Counted from the stretch's first letter, positions 1-13,640 are shown. The stretch: 64,000 nt of DNA from Sphagnum magellanicum (GCA_021904315.1 CM038910.1:17918001-17982000), one strand, 5' to 3'. The notes: generated by a model from the letters alone, not told the origin. Numbers and translations: made by a program.

Positions 1-640
1 ATGGAAATTCCTTAGGGTTACACTTTGGTCATAGATGGCCTACACATTTTGGGTGTGCAAGTGGGTTCTTAAGATTTTGCCACATTTTTTAGATGAGGTT
101 TTATTTTAAGACATGGCACATATTGATGATTTTCTTTTCTTGGGAAATGTCTAGGTTGCTTTGGTCATTTTGTAATCATGTGTAACTCATAGACCTTCTT
201 ATCTCACATGGATAGTACCTTTTTTTTTTTTTTCCTTTTTGTAATTTTTGGTAAGTTTCGACAATAAAATTATGCAAATATGTGGGGACATTATGGGTCT
301 AGGATGATGGGAGTCTTTTTAAGGCCCTTTAGTGAGGCGTCAAATTTAACTACCGATATCCTTTGGTGGTATAGGCTTTCTTTCAATGGAAGATTATGCC
401 CCATCTGTTTTTTTAGGGAGTTGTGCTTTAGTGGCTTCATATTTGTGCTCTAAGTTTCATATTTTCAATAGGCTTATTTTGGAGGAATATGTTTTTCAGG
501 TTGAAAGGGGGCCCACACTTGTTTTAGTCATGCCTACATGTAACATGAGATGGATTTCTTCATGTAACTAAGGAGATCCACCCTTCTTTTGAAAGTCTTG
601 CTATTACTAATGCCCTAGGTTTACAAGCTTCTTTGATGGA
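1..640. other. AT-rich intergenic sequence, no gene seen
   Basis: Six-frame reading shows only short open frames broken by many stops. The stretch may be the more degraded upstream part of the LINE-like relic that follows, but I cannot identify residues that prove this. Confidence 0.5.
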
Positions 641-1400
641 CATCCACCATGACACATCCTTTAGGTCTATCTCGAAAAATGATTCCATTTCCTTAGCATC
701 CATAATTCGCATTTGTTCATGTTCGAATAAAAGGGTAGGGCTATGGTTGATTGCTAGGCCATATATTTGTTCGTTTCGCATTGCACATTTTATTTTCACC
801 TTAGCGTTGTGTTTTCGCCTTATTTTGATTCAACCTTCGACATCTAGTCTTTTCATGTGTGAGTGTGGACATAAGTTGGACGCATGTGGCATGCATTTAA
901 CTTAACCCTAAACCCTCGCTTGAAAGAATGGGCATGTTGCATGGAGAGAATGGAGGTACGCCCTTACGTCATGAGTTTCATTATGAACCAATCTTTACAC
1001 GATTCGAAAGGATTAGGTCTTCATTGCTGATGTGGTGGTTATTGATCCAACGCAAGATACGATGTCTTCGAGTGTCATTAATCGACCAACATGTGTAGTT
1101 TCAGAACTTAACACCATTGTTAAAATCCGCAAGTATAAAAGGCTTTAGGAAGGGCACCACTTTATTCCGATGGCCATGGAGGTGCACAACGCACTCAAGT
1201 GTGATATGGATCATTTCATCAGGGAGTGTCTTCATCTTTTCCATGATAGACGAATGGGAGGTTATTTATCCTGTCTTTTTGCATTCAATTCTTGAGACAA
1301 CGTGTTAGTATTTCTCTCCAACGTGCATTAGGAAGATTACATTGACAAGCGATGCTTGTTCTAGACCTCCCACTACTATTAGATCTCACGATTTGCATGT
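640..1400 (+). mobile_element. Decayed C-terminal part of a LINE-like reverse-transcriptase ORF
   Basis: Pieces in shifting frames match the C-terminal module that follows the RT in many non-LTR-type ORFs. They appear in the family order: a Cys/His knuckle CECGHKLDACGMH (about 857-895), a nuclease-like strand DVVVIDPTQDTM (1029-1064), HHFIPMAMEVHNAL (about 1155-1200) and RQRVSISLQRALGRLH (1292-1345). Stops and frameshifts separate the pieces, so no protein is made. The order and spacing are directly visible; the family assignment comes from memory of such ORFs and not from a search. No RT catalytic motif or poly-A tail was recognised. Upstream sequence is too degraded to follow. Confidence 0.6.
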
Positions 1401-2148
1401 AGACAACATTAGAGGGGCTGTGGGTGAGATAGCTTCCTACCTTGAGAGAGACTAGCTTTCTCCCTCTTTTTGGGCCCTACTGGCGGTGCTTCTTTTGGCC
1501 TTTCTTTGGGTTTCCCTTTTTGTCTCCCCTGGGATAGTTCCGGCCATCAATCTTTTATTGGATTTTTCTTCTTCTTCCTTATTATGTGGGAAAGGTGTCC
1601 CCACTACTACTGGATGTAAATATAGTAAATGCCTTTAATATGTTCAGCACTTGAACCTGATATTCTTGTCCAGAACTCCTGATTCTGGTGCACGATCAGG
1701 GAATCATTTGGCTACTGACCTGGCTTTGAAGAGTTATTGTATATTGCAGCCTCACGATGCCAGACGGTCCTCCTTTCAATGCATTCGTGGCCAGGTTTCA
1801 ACTGTCCAGAGGTTCCTTAATACACGTATTGAGCTTCTCAAAACATTCCTTTCTTATTACAGGTACAAAAGTAGTAAAATTATCCTTGTGTTCATTTTGT
1901 AAGAAGCTTTCTTGGATTATTTCTTGAGCAAAAAATTTCATCTTCTGTACTTGATATCAATTGATTTGTGCAATCTTTTAAGCTAACTTCTAACTCTTCA
2001 CATCTTATAAATTAAGTCTTTTTCTTCTTCTAAGTTAGTAAGAAGCTTAGTAAACAATTTATTAATTAGCTCTTGATACCTGTGATATCTGGATTTTGTG
2101 GGGTGTGCGGTTCTCATGCACACGTTTTGAGTTGAAGGGGACTGGGAA

Positions 2149-2191
<43 letters not shown>

Positions 2192-4008
2192 GAGCCCAAC
2201 GTGTTCTAAGTTTAACAACATTTGAGAAATTGCCTTTTTAAAAAATGATTATGTATCTTATTAAAGGTTTATTTGGTAAGCACACTAAAGGGTTGTTTTT
2301 TTGCAATTTTGTGAGATAAAATGTCTAGCAATCATACACAAGAAGACTTAGCCAAATTTGGTTACATATCAGAGAGTTTAGGGTTTAGAGTATAGGATTC
2401 CATCTTTAGTTTGATGACCTACTGAATATGGCAAATTCAAACAGCTTTTCCTCAAAATATGGCAACTTGCGGCCATTTTTTACCTCAAAAAACCTTTGTA
2501 TGAATTTGCATAGCACCTTGATTTGCAGCTGTGGTGTGAAAATTCACCACAAATAGAAACATTGTGCACCAAGTTGTCTCAAATTCAAATTAATTCATTG
2601 GACTTATATCAATAATTAATTCCCCCAAGTAAGGCTTTTCATAATTATGGGCTCAAGCACAATCTACTACACTCACAAAATTGTTATATACAAATCTTGC
2701 AATGTAACATACCATGTAACACAATAAAGAAATCCACAAAGTCATGAACATTAGAGTTATCCATAAAGTAACCCTGTCTTCACCCTATCTTCGGGTCTCC
2801 TTTCACCCACTATCCCCTCTTTCAGTGGTATCTGCAAAGTAAGGACATTTTATTGAATCTCAGCACGAAATACTGAAACTCAGCATTTAATGCATAAGGT
2901 TCAAGACGAATTATAGTACTTGTACAGGAAAGAGCAGTGAAAATGTATGTAGCAGCAGTGGAGGCGCTCAGGAAAAAGGAAAGACAGGATGAAACTCAGT
3001 TTACCACCAAAATTGATGGTTTTCTGAGTTTCACCCCCCCTTGAATGCTAATGTACTTTTTTGCAGGTTTTTTAAAAATCTCACCCTGTCTATGACCAAA
3101 CTCGGGGTTCTGGTGCTGTGTTTGTCTTATTTTACGGATAACTCTATTGTGTGTAACATATTGTGTTGCACATTGTGACATAACATATCTTACATATTTT
3201 TCATGCAAACATGATTAGATAATGAACCAAATACACATGCAAGTGTAACTCTTTTGTCAAGTAATTCTTGTAGGACATTAATTTTCAGATAGACATGCAA
3301 GCATTACACTTTGTCAAGTTTTTTTTATCATGTTTTCTTATAGTAAAACATTAGTTTTCTTGCGGGATTATTTGTTGTTAGAACTTTATGAACTGCCAGA
3401 ACTATGAACAAAATATATTATTATGTATTCTACCAATGCCCCCTTCAAAGGAGATCTGCATTTAACTGACCTATGAGGAGAGAAGCCAAAAGGAAAAACC
3501 CATGTACACCATTCTTCCTTTGAAACTGCACTGCCACAAGAAACAATGGCTAAGAATCCATGAGACAATGGCCATGCTTGTCATTTCCAGCATCCGTAAC
3601 AAATTTGTGTTCTTTTGTGTTCCAGAATTGCCTGGACACCACCAATAATACCAATCATATATCCTCCACCTGCAATTGAAAAGGTTGCAATCACATCTAA
3701 CGTGGATACAAGTATCTCTTAGCAATCTAATGATCTTGACATGTAGCTCCTTTCTATTTCACCAATTTGTTCACCCTTATATGCATCAAACTGTATTAAA
3801 ACTTTTGAAGCATAAAGAATGCTGCCTTTGGAGACCAATGTTGTCTTAGATCACAAGGAGATGGGAGTGTGTTCTCACTATGTTGAGGCAGATAGACCAT
3901 AGATAAAACCTGCTACAAGATCAGCTACATTCTACCAATTTTCCTGCCTAAAAAATACTCTTGGAAAATTTATGACACCTCTTTCAACTCATTGCCTCAA
4001 ATCTTCTC
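1401..4008. other. Intergenic region downstream of PIG-O
   Basis: No recognisable gene. An 83-residue open frame at 1651-1902 (plus) resembles nothing I know. Sequence at 2340-2520 (tissue of AAATTTGG and 'tatggca' motifs) resembles 23190-23350, so part of it is a dispersed repeat. The segment about 3590-4008 is probably the 3' untranslated region of the minus-strand PIG-O gene. Confidence 0.5.
2155..2192. repeat. (GA)n microsatellite
   Basis: About 38 bases of GA dinucleotides with one interrupting A, seen directly. It lies in intergenic DNA. Confidence 0.95.
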
Positions 4009-7000
4009 TCATGTCCTGGGTCGCAGGGAGAAATAGAACAAAACTGCAATAACAACAAAGATGTCGATGACCAGTAGGCCCAAAGCATCAAAGACATATT
4101 TTGGTGCAAATAACCCCCAAACCTGCATCCAAAAGTGGGCAGGGTCAACTCCATTGCATTAAAACTGTCTTAACCCTTAAATGCATGTCAAAATACACAA
4201 CAAAAGTAGGCTAGCACTAGAGGATACCATCATTGCAAAAAAATGAAACAGCACTAACCATGAGATGCCGCCGCTGCAGAGCAACACAAGCTGTAGTAAC
4301 AGTAGCAAGAATGGCTCGAACCAGCCCATATGAGATGTATGCCTGCACTTCACAAGAAAAGTCAAAATTGCAGTCACAACACTTCTTGAACTGCCCTAAT
4401 GTCTCATTCTGTACAGCTTATGCTGCTCTCCACATGAGCAGGTACCAGTGTGGTTAGTGGTACCTGACGCATTGACAAAATAAATTTGTCACAAAAACCA
4501 CACTTGGTAAATTATTATTGCCATATCAAATTCCAAATATCATACAGAGGAGTGCCTAACATGTGATGGAAGAAAATACCTTGGCAATCTCAAGAGAGAC
4601 ATAACCAGTGTCTGACGTTGAAAACATCTTCCGTGACATCCCAGCTGCCCCTGTGATGAGAAGGGGAAGCCCAATAACAGGGAGTATGTGAGATGCCCCA
4701 AAGGTATCAGCAGCTAGCAGTGCACCCTGTCTGTAGAAGTAGAAGTCATCAAACCTACAACAAAAAGCAGAAGCACAAATCACCACAGATCAGTGTTGTG
4801 CAGAGCACCTGAGCTCTCAATACCTGAAACTTATCCTAGTAGAGAAATGCATGTTTTAACTTTAAGACTAAAGCAAAGTTGCTGAGACCAGCAACTTGAT
4901 ACAAGCAGGTGAGAAACAACAAAGAAGACCTTGAAATGAGGAGGAGAACAAAAAAGCCCAGAAGAATTCTGACCAGGAGGAATCAGTACCATACCCAATG
5001 AAAGCTGCAGTGTAGTGAAGACCATCGAAGGTACATCTGCATTGTCATCACAAAGTAACAGTATTTTAGCATCCAAGTTACATGGCACATGACTTTGTGC
5101 AGGCTGCGTTTAAGATTTCATGGGTTTGCCAAACACAGGAACATTGTAGAACATGACTGCCCAACTATATGCACACAGTACTCACCACCCCTAGTGGTAC
5201 ATATTCGTGGTTGGCTATATGTGTCAACCGTACGGAGGATAAGGCAAACAAACCTGTGTCCTGTACAGAAAAATAGTTGCACTGCTACCAAATTCCAATC
5301 AACAGTGGCTGCAAAGTGTGACTCTGAATGCACCTCTCCATTAACTTCCAGCTTTCTCTCCGAGGCAACTTTGTCCATATCTGGACATTTTGGGCCTAAG
5401 GACCCAAGGCCTTGTAAATCCAGCAAGCACCATACTGCCCCCCAACAATCACAGAAGTTATAGCTGTCAAGTAACAGTCATAACCTCTAAAATGCAAGGG
5501 GCTGGTTTCACTAGACAGGCTTCTATGCTGGTAAACCAAATGCAAGACAACCTGCAAGGAGTAATCAGCTACAAAACATAAGATTATCTGTGACCAATTC
5601 AATGGGAGCACCAGTTACGTACAACCGGTTGCATCATTCCATCCTGAAGCATATATTGGGCCTGGGCAGACTTTACACATAACTGTTTCCCTTGCCAAAA
5701 GTAACACGACAAGATCTACATTAGCTGATCACCTTCAAGAACAGCAAGGAGTGCAATGGTCGGCCCTTTGCGCCCAAGCAACAGTATAATTGTTCCACTG
5801 AGGCCAGAAAATACAATAAGGATTGCCTCCACTAGTAAACCCCCAAAAGGAACTGATACACCACGTTTAGTGCTGTTGGTGCTAATTAATGAAGCTGTGA
5901 GACCCACAAGTCCCAGGCTGATTGAGTAAACTAGGCGTGGGCACAGAAGGCGGGCAAACTCTTTGAACATTTGTGGGATAACAATGACAACAGAGGCAGC
6001 TAGATCCAGAGTGAACCAGTGAAGAGCAAGAAGAAAATAAGCCAGTGGAACACCAAAAGTTACAGCCCACCAAAGGCTATGGGAGTACATATAGACTTTA
6101 CGTGCACGACGTATAATCAACCACGCAAGAGAAGAGAGTGGGAGCATAGTGGTTGCAAAGGCTGTAGCTGACAAACTAATTAACATTTTAGGAGAGTATG
6201 AGGCTGGAAAATGATTGTTTGTTAAGGTATGCTGTCCAGAAGTTGCAGGGTCCTTGAATATCTCCACAAGTCCAATACTTGTCATTCCTCCATTGAGTAT
6301 CAGAAATAGAATTGCCTGCAGCAAATTTGTCGGCAGATTTGAGTGCTGGGATTAAAATGCATGACCTACAAATGCTTCAAGTTATTCAATGGAGCTTCAA
6401 ATGACATCATATTTGTTGCATCCAAAGACTCTGATACAAATACACTTGTAGCAAACTGCAAATACCTCCTATGGAACAAGGGACACACCTTTGAAACGTT
6501 GGACCCACCCTGCAAGGATGTTCGTAGATAAAGAATACCTGAGGATGCTAACAAAAAGCACACTACTTGCCCTTCCCCAACTGCAATGCCCAAAAAGGTG
6601 AGATTTAGTTTGAAACAACACCATACCCATATCTTCACTGCTTGGAAATCATTACTTTCAACAAGTATGCACTTTTATAAGGTTTAGTTCCTTTCATGTG
6701 ATGACCTTCATATCCACTGAGAAACACAGAGAGAAGTTGGCTTCGAAGCTTGTCACAGGTAGTGTTAACACCATGAAAAATTCTGAGAGCATCATCAGAC
6801 AACAAGACTAGAGTCCAGTTTTGACTACCAAGCAAGCTGCTGTAAAGAACCACATTATAGCATCTTGCATCATATCTTCCTAGGGCTGCATTGCTTTATT
6901 CAGAAGAAGTAAATGAGAACTTACTAATATAGCTGTTGGAGAGAAGGCTGCCTGCATGTATTCCCACAAAGAGGAGGGCAAAATAAAACTTCACATTTGG

Positions 7001-10000
7001 TCTATGGCATTTCCACTGTTTACCATGGGTCCCAGTTGCCTGCTGGTCGGAAAGATTCACCTTGGATTGCACCCACCTCTCCTTGGTGGGAGCAATGTAT
7101 ATAGCAATGGATCCCAGTAAAATTACTGCAAACATGATTATATTTGACTGCCCACTAGAAAGGGTGGGTGGAGACCACTGTAACAGCTTAATAAATATCC
7201 AAGAGCCCTTCATCACACCTGCATCATGATTTGAAATGTGAGAAAAGAAGAAGTGCTGACAATGCTCTTGTCCAAACCCAAAATACTTGTAACCTAAAAG
7301 GTTTTAGATTTCTTCAAGACAAAACAACTGCAGTGTTTCTAATGCATATAAAGACCACCTGGTCTGAGGAGCAGAGAAAATATTACCTGCTGCTACCAGT
7401 CCAATGAGTCCACAACCAAGAAGCATCCGCTTAAATGGGAACAAAGTCCTCAAATCCTCCCCTAGTTGTGTGTTGCACCATACAGAACCATCACCTGGAG
7501 ATTGTTGAGACACTTCCATTGGCAGAACCATGGCTCTTGAAAGAGCAACTGCATGAACCACTATTGAGGCAACCAAAAGTGAGAGCCCAAGGACCATCCA
7601 TCCATCCCCAAACTGCGTCCACTGGGCTCGTGCCAAATCAGCAGCTGAGTCTAGGTAGTTCAAGTAACCATATACTAGCTTTGTCAGCCCAGTCACTTTA
7701 CTTACCAATTCCTCTCTTTTCTTTGCATCCAGCTCTGCAGGTGTATCAAATTGGTCCAAGTAAGTTAACTGAGATGGGTCTTGATGCAGTGGCTTTGAGG
7801 CAAGAGACTGCACTGTTGCATATAGACTTTGAACATGTGCAAGATCTGCTGCTGGGAATCCCCCTATGCTGGAGGTTGAGTAAGCCTCAAGGTAGCGTTT
7901 AACCTGGCACCACAACAATGTTGCAAAAAAAGTTTGAAGGTACCCATTGTGTGCCAGTTCCAGCAAAATCAAAAAAGACACAGCAAGAATGATTGTGGTC
8001 ATAATCTTGTGAATGTCACCCACAAGGTATCAGACCATTGCCTTCATTGCAATGGGGCAGTGACTGGCCACCCCATTGATTTCATCAGGTCCCAACAGTG
8101 GCTGTACAATAATCTGCTGAAAATTTCATGCAAATAAGGAAATGATAGCATCAATATGATACAGTGCAGGGAAATTACTCATATTAGCCAGGCAATGTCT
8201 GTTATCCATCCTGTTTTACAACAGTATGATTTTCCCATAATATTGAGGTATCTGTACAAGGACATCAACATACCTGCCAGCTATTGATGCAGAGAACATC
8301 CTTGTAGGCACTCAGCCAATCAACAGTATGAGAGTCATGGCCTTCATCAGCATGGGAAGTGTTTATTGAGAGCCAAGTGCCTGCAGCTAAAGCGTACAAC
8401 TCTGGGTTCACTCGCCCAACACTGCAGAAGAAAGTGACACTTCAGCTGAAACAAATATTGACAATTGCACAACAAAAGACCTGAAAGTATGAAGAACATA
8501 TTTGTATTGATGGTCTGTGGTTAACCACTACCTGGTCAGCAGATTCCTGACCTGCCAAATGGAATTGCTACACCAAGGAGGGCAGCCATTGTTGCCGAGA
8601 AGTCCAACTGCATCAAAATACCACCATTTTATATTCCACATAACCCAGCCAAACATTAGCATGTCTCCTGCAAAAACCTAATTTCCTAGTGTATGAAAAG
8701 AATAAGAACTACCTAGACAATTTCCACCAAAAGCTCAACAACATTTAGTTCTCTGACACTAAGTACAAATTCCACTTAAAGGAGATTATCTCAGTCAACT
8801 TCCAAATCTATAAGCAAAATGCATCTGTCAAGGGCTTGTGCTTCACCCAGCTACCCTTCAAGAGACTATATTGTGGAAGCCAACCTGAGGAAGCGTGCTG
8901 ATGCATGGCTTCTGCTCTTCCTGGACACAGAAGGTGTAGTACTTCAGTCTTATTGCATAAACTGTCCCAAAACGTAAGTTTCACCCACACATCAGCAGGT
9001 ATGTAGAAATTTGTTGGCCATCAACAGTGGAAGTTTTGCAGATGAGCATGAAAACTGTGATATGCATTTCTCTCAACTCCAAAAACCTGATCAACAAGTA
9101 ACATTTTACAACAATTTGGAGACAACAGTCCGACCTAGTGGTGATCAAAGGAGATGATGCATTACCTCTGCCATATTGCATGGAAAAGCTCGGAAGTCTG
9201 ATGGTAAAGAACCAGGTGGATTTTGCATGGCCATGGCAAATAATGCTGTTTCTACCTGCCAACCCAAAGAAACAAAATAAGTCTTGAATGGCTTATTTAG
9301 GACTGAACAAAGTTCCTTGCCAGTCCCAAGGACTGCTTGCCAATTGACCAGTCACCCATGTCTCATGTCTGTCTGAATGTCTTGGATAGATATTCAGAAC
9401 CATATTCATCCTACCCTCATGTTCAGCAAAAGTCTGGAACAGTAATGACTCTGTCTGACATATGTTAGTCTGCACCTTGCACACAAGCTCACAGAAGGCA
9501 GAAAGTCTGTTGAGGATGGTCCACTTCTAAAAGACAACAACACAAGGCCTAGAAATAAGAACCATGTTGAAAAAAACCTCTTCAGATGTGCCACCACCAT
9601 GGTCACCATGCAAAGTCTGGCCATGGTCACCCATTACCAGCAACATTGTTCCCTCATGCAAGCCCCCTGGCCCAGATTCTTTTTCCAGCACTGCCACCAC
9701 CTCCTGTTCATGCAAAGAAGCAATAGATAAAATGCAAGGATGCTTTCTGGTTCCAATCCAGAATCCAGAGACACAATCCTCAAATGAAAGATGGAGAAGG
9801 GAATAGCACCTCAATAACTCTGTTGTATTGCTCCAGCTTTTCAACCATGAGAGGTGACTCGACACCAAAAATGTGGCCCACATGGTCCTATTTCAAAACA
9901 CCATCTTTTCCTTAAAAACTTCCTTACAGCTGAAACAACTGCATACCAAGCACTGCCCCAATTTCTACAAGCTTAAAGAACTAAATTACAGAATGGCATG

Positions 10001-12868
10001 AAAGACCACTCAGTAACTAACAGAGATATCATTACTCCTTTTTCCTAGCTGCTCTATTGCGCAGATCACTCCTGCAAGATTGCTGCAACCTCAACCAGCA
10101 TTGGCTTTTGTTTCAAAACTTATGAGTGGAAAGCTAAGAATCAACTTTTCTAGAGGGCATCATGGCATGTCTGGTTCTGAGAGAAGTACCACTCCGAGAA
10201 AGTGAGCTATTAGCAAACTCCAGTCAGATTGAAGCAATGCAGGATATATCTCTCTTATCACTCCATCATCCACCTGACAAATCACACAAAACCTTGTGAC
10301 CACAACACTGAAGAATGCTGGGGCCTTTTATCAATCAGCTTCCAACATGGGAAAATAGAATGATGGGGGGCAAGACATAATGTTTTGATATTCACTATGT
10401 TTGGGTGTGCTCATATCAGCATATCTCAAATTCAGTTCCCATAGAGCTTAGGGCCAAGAAAGAGAAAGAGACCAGACAAGAAGTAAAGAGGATGGGCTCC
10501 AGTTCACAACTTCACAGCCAACAGACAGAAGAAGACATGTTACAACATCCAACAATGTATGGCAGAAAAAGACCCACAGGGTGCAAAGATCAGTAACTTG
10601 GCAAAAGAGATAAAAGCCACATACAGTGTGCAAGTCCTTGACATTGAAAGAGGGAAATGGATGCGCTTCTGAAAAGTGTGAAGGAAAGAGCTGCATCCAT
10701 GTGTCATCCCCCATCATCCGCACCTTCTTTCCCCTTCTTACCAGCTGCAATATCATACATTGACATTTGGATATATGAAAATATGTGCCTTCCTTTCCTC
10801 ACTGTACTCATGTCCTTAAAGACACTATCAAGTTCAAACAAGAACTTCACCTGCAGGATTAGGTTGTCCTCCACAATTGCTGGAGCCCCAAAACTATGTC
10901 CAATATCCACAAAAGTTGGCAATCCTCCTGTGGTCAAACCCTGCAAATGAAATGTGAAATTAATCCACTGACTGTCAAATAGAACATCTAGATTCTACAA
11001 CGTCAGGTAGGACATTGGATGTCACGTTTCTCCCACCAAAAGTAAACTGACCAACAATTAACCACAGATTGCTCCCATGTAGTACTGTGATTTGAATTTC
11101 AAGCACAAGTGAGTCTTGTCCTAAGTGAGACAAATGCTCTTCCACTGTAACAACAGTACTCAGCTCACCTTGAAATAGTCTATCCCAGCCAACGACTAGA
11201 CATGCTATGTTTGGAAGGGCTGAGCCTTCTTAGTTTGGCCTACAACCCCTACAAGTATTGTTGCAGCCATGTGTCACTTCTGATGCAGGTAGCCTGTCTG
11301 GTATTAAGGATGATCTTTGTGGTACTGAGGGAGTGAAGAGGGGCCAGTTTGAACCAGCAATGTCTGATCAAATTACCAAATTGCACTCACATTTTGGATT
11401 GGTACACACACCTACCTTAAGACGTTGGAGTGTTGTGGTTGGAGGGTCAGCCACAAACTTGAAAATGCGGGCAGAGTTTCTGTTTTCTCGTGCCAACCGC
11501 TGCAGCACTGGGAGCTTGTCCATCCAGGCCTGTGGCTCTGGGCAAACCGAAAGGCAAATCACATGAGTTTCCTGCTAAAGGAACACAGAAGTACACAGTT
11601 GACTCTTGCAGATAGAGGTTCCACCCTGCCAAACTAAATCTTCCAATAGTAAACAATCCTATAATATATCTCCCCCCTTCCCTATTATCTGCCTTTCTAG
11701 AATGCAAGATGAACAGGTGTAGATTATGTACCTCCAGGAAAATTGCTGCTGTGGGCAACAAAATCAAACCTGTCATGAGGAAGAAGTGTTAGATTTCCAA
11801 TGCAGGTGGCCTTGGATGATATGGACACCAGTCCCAAAACTGCAATCAGTGTGCTACATCCTGCCATACTCTCAGATGCTTCTTCAGAAAAACATGAGCT
11901 GAGCATGTTCTGTCACCTTAAAGCATCAATTATGATAATGATAGCTCGCTGAATAGCTGATTTGGTCCAGCACTTTCTACCCTTGTCGTCCATGCCTGAA
12001 GCTTGCTCATCATGGTCATCATCATCCCCATATGTGCAATTCTCTTTGCCATAACTCTTCTCGACATCTTGTTGTGCTCCCCCCCTCTTCACACTTGATT
12101 CCAAATGTTCCGTGTGTTCTGTCATGACTACATTCACCTGTTGCATTTTGTTGAAGCCCTCTGAGTTTACTGATGCTGAATCAATGACAACAAAAACTAA
12201 CACACATATACACAGAGTCTGCAAGACATTATCATATGCACGCAGGTAGGTAACAGTGGACGGAATCCCTGCCCCAAACCTTGTCTTTTCTCTTCCTGGA
12301 ATCTCCTTCAACTGGGCTGTCAATTTCAACTCCTGCAAATTCTTCCAGAGTTTCACAGGACCGGTCGCCACCTATTTCTACATTGCTGAGACATGTCTTC
12401 CCCCATGTTTCTGCAGTCATCATTAATTACACACAAATTACACGGTTTGTTGGTCTTTCTTTCCATGGCATCACATGACTGCTACTATTACCAGATGTGT
12501 CTGTTATAGATGTGCATTCCAGATTCCCAGAATTGGATAGGGAAAGAGAGAAGAAACCCAAAGAAACCCCTCCCTAAAACCCTAAGAATGAATTGGGGGA
12601 AAAAACAAGCATTATTATTATTATGCAGAAAAGATCGTGTGTAGTAGTAGTGAGAGTTACCTTGTGCTCCACGATCAGCAGATAGGCAAGGGGAATCAAA
12701 GACATCGGAGCAGCTACTGAACAAAGGTAGTTCTGTTCTGGTGAGTAGAAATCCACGCGTGAATAGGAAAATGCCGACGCTGTGCAGACACAGCAAGTAA
12801 AAGAAGAGGGAGAGGACTCGAGCTCCTACTCCCACTGACACTACACCACTACTACCACTACCCCCCAT
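4009..12868 (-). CDS. PIGO: GPI ethanolamine phosphate transferase 3 (PIG-O)
   Basis: Adds phosphoethanolamine to the third mannose of the GPI precursor in the ER membrane, normally with PIG-F. My 21-exon model, all GT..AG and in phase, is 12868-12661, 12175-11917, 11769-11732, 11537-11416, 10940-10851, 10744-10625, 10273-10190, 9887-9810, 9713 region (9703-9578), 9255-9166, 8607-8552, 8421-8274, 7903-7387, 7218-6925, 6580-6489, 6315-5733, 5434-5254, 5036-4995, 4754-4580, 4342-4259, 4122-4009. It totals 3501 nt, 1166 residues. A signal-anchor helix lies at about 16-36, then IDALRFDF (151 on), the DPPTTT nucleophile region (199-204), MGDDTW (250-255), DHVGH (308-312; commonly DHAGH) and GDHG (358-361), all alkaline-phosphatase-fold metal or catalytic sites. 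From about residue 540 the protein is a multi-pass membrane domain. The start is the first in-frame ATG before the hydrophobic helix. An acidic insertion encoded by exon 2 is unusual. Confidence 0.93.
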
Positions 12869-13152
12869 CACTGCTCTCTCGTCAAACCTCGCCAATTTAC
12901 TGATTCCCCGGATCGCACTGGGCACAACAAGTCCATCCTCTGCCCTGCTCCTACTTGTGCTGCTCTTCCTCCTCCGCCACGATCTGAAACTGTTTATATG
13001 ATCCGGATCCACGCATTCTCCGCGACCGATTAGTAAAGCGCGTGCGTGATGTTCTTGTTGCGGATTTCGTGGGTTTTGGCGGACTTCGCAAAAAGCAATG
13101 CGTCATCGCGAGAACAGCGTCAAAATGCCGTGAATAACCAGTCCATGCAATA
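12869..13152 (-). promoter_or_regulatory. PIG-O 5' leader and proximal promoter region
   Basis: Relatively GC-rich sequence directly upstream of the PIG-O start, unlike the AT-rich DNA beyond it. The PIG-O frame is open upstream to 13012 (a GTG) but has no ATG, so translation most likely starts at 12868. No TATA box is evident. The transcription start is unknown. Confidence 0.4.
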
Positions 13153-13640
13153 CGAGATCCATAAAGACCTTTAAAATCTAGCAAACATACAAGATCAAAC
13201 GACGATGGGCTCCAAACCCTAAAATCTAGCAAAAATACAAGATCCATGAATATGGGCGCCAAACCCTAAAATTCTAGCAAAAATACAAGATCCATGAATA
13301 TGGGCGCCAAACCCTAAAATTCTAGCAAATACACAAGATCCACCACGATGGGTGCCAAGCCCTAAAATCTAGCAAAAATGCAAGATCCACGACAAATGGC
13401 ACCGAATATTATATCTAGAAAAAATGTAAGATCCACGACAAATGGCACCGAATATTAAAATCTAGCAAAAATACAAGATCCACCAAGATTGTGAACTCTA
13501 CAAAACCTCGCCAAAATTCGAGATCCACCCAACCCTACAAAACTAACAAAAATTCAAGATCCATGAAGTTGTGCACCAAACCCTAAAAATCTAACAAAAT
13601 TACAAGATCCACAAAGATCCACAAAATCAAGTCTATTTAT
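13153..13640. repeat. Telo-box-bearing 47-48 bp minisatellite upstream of PIG-O
   Basis: About eleven units begin with CAAGATCCA (or a variant) at 13153, 13190, 13238, 13286, 13334, 13381, 13427, 13474, 13519, 13555 and 13603. Most carry AAACCCTAAAA followed by TCTAGCAAAAA. AAACCCTA is the plant telo-box, known from promoters of translation and ribosome genes. The array begins about 285 bp upstream of the PIG-O start codon, so it may overlap the promoter. Units 6-8 have lost the CCCTAA core. Confidence 0.9.

Noticed and set aside
3386-3725. Extra C-terminal PIG-O exon
   Set aside because: The frames downstream of 4009 show no family resemblance, and the stop at 4009-4011 gives a natural C-terminus; treated as 3' untranslated region.
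9527-9883. 118-codon minus-strand frame inside PIG-O
   Set aside because: It crosses PIG-O introns and partly reads exons 8 and 9 in the wrong frame; the spliced model explains the conserved residues.
12951-13262. 103-codon minus-strand frame upstream of PIG-O
   Set aside because: It runs through minisatellite units and overlaps the PIG-O start region out of frame; no family resemblance.
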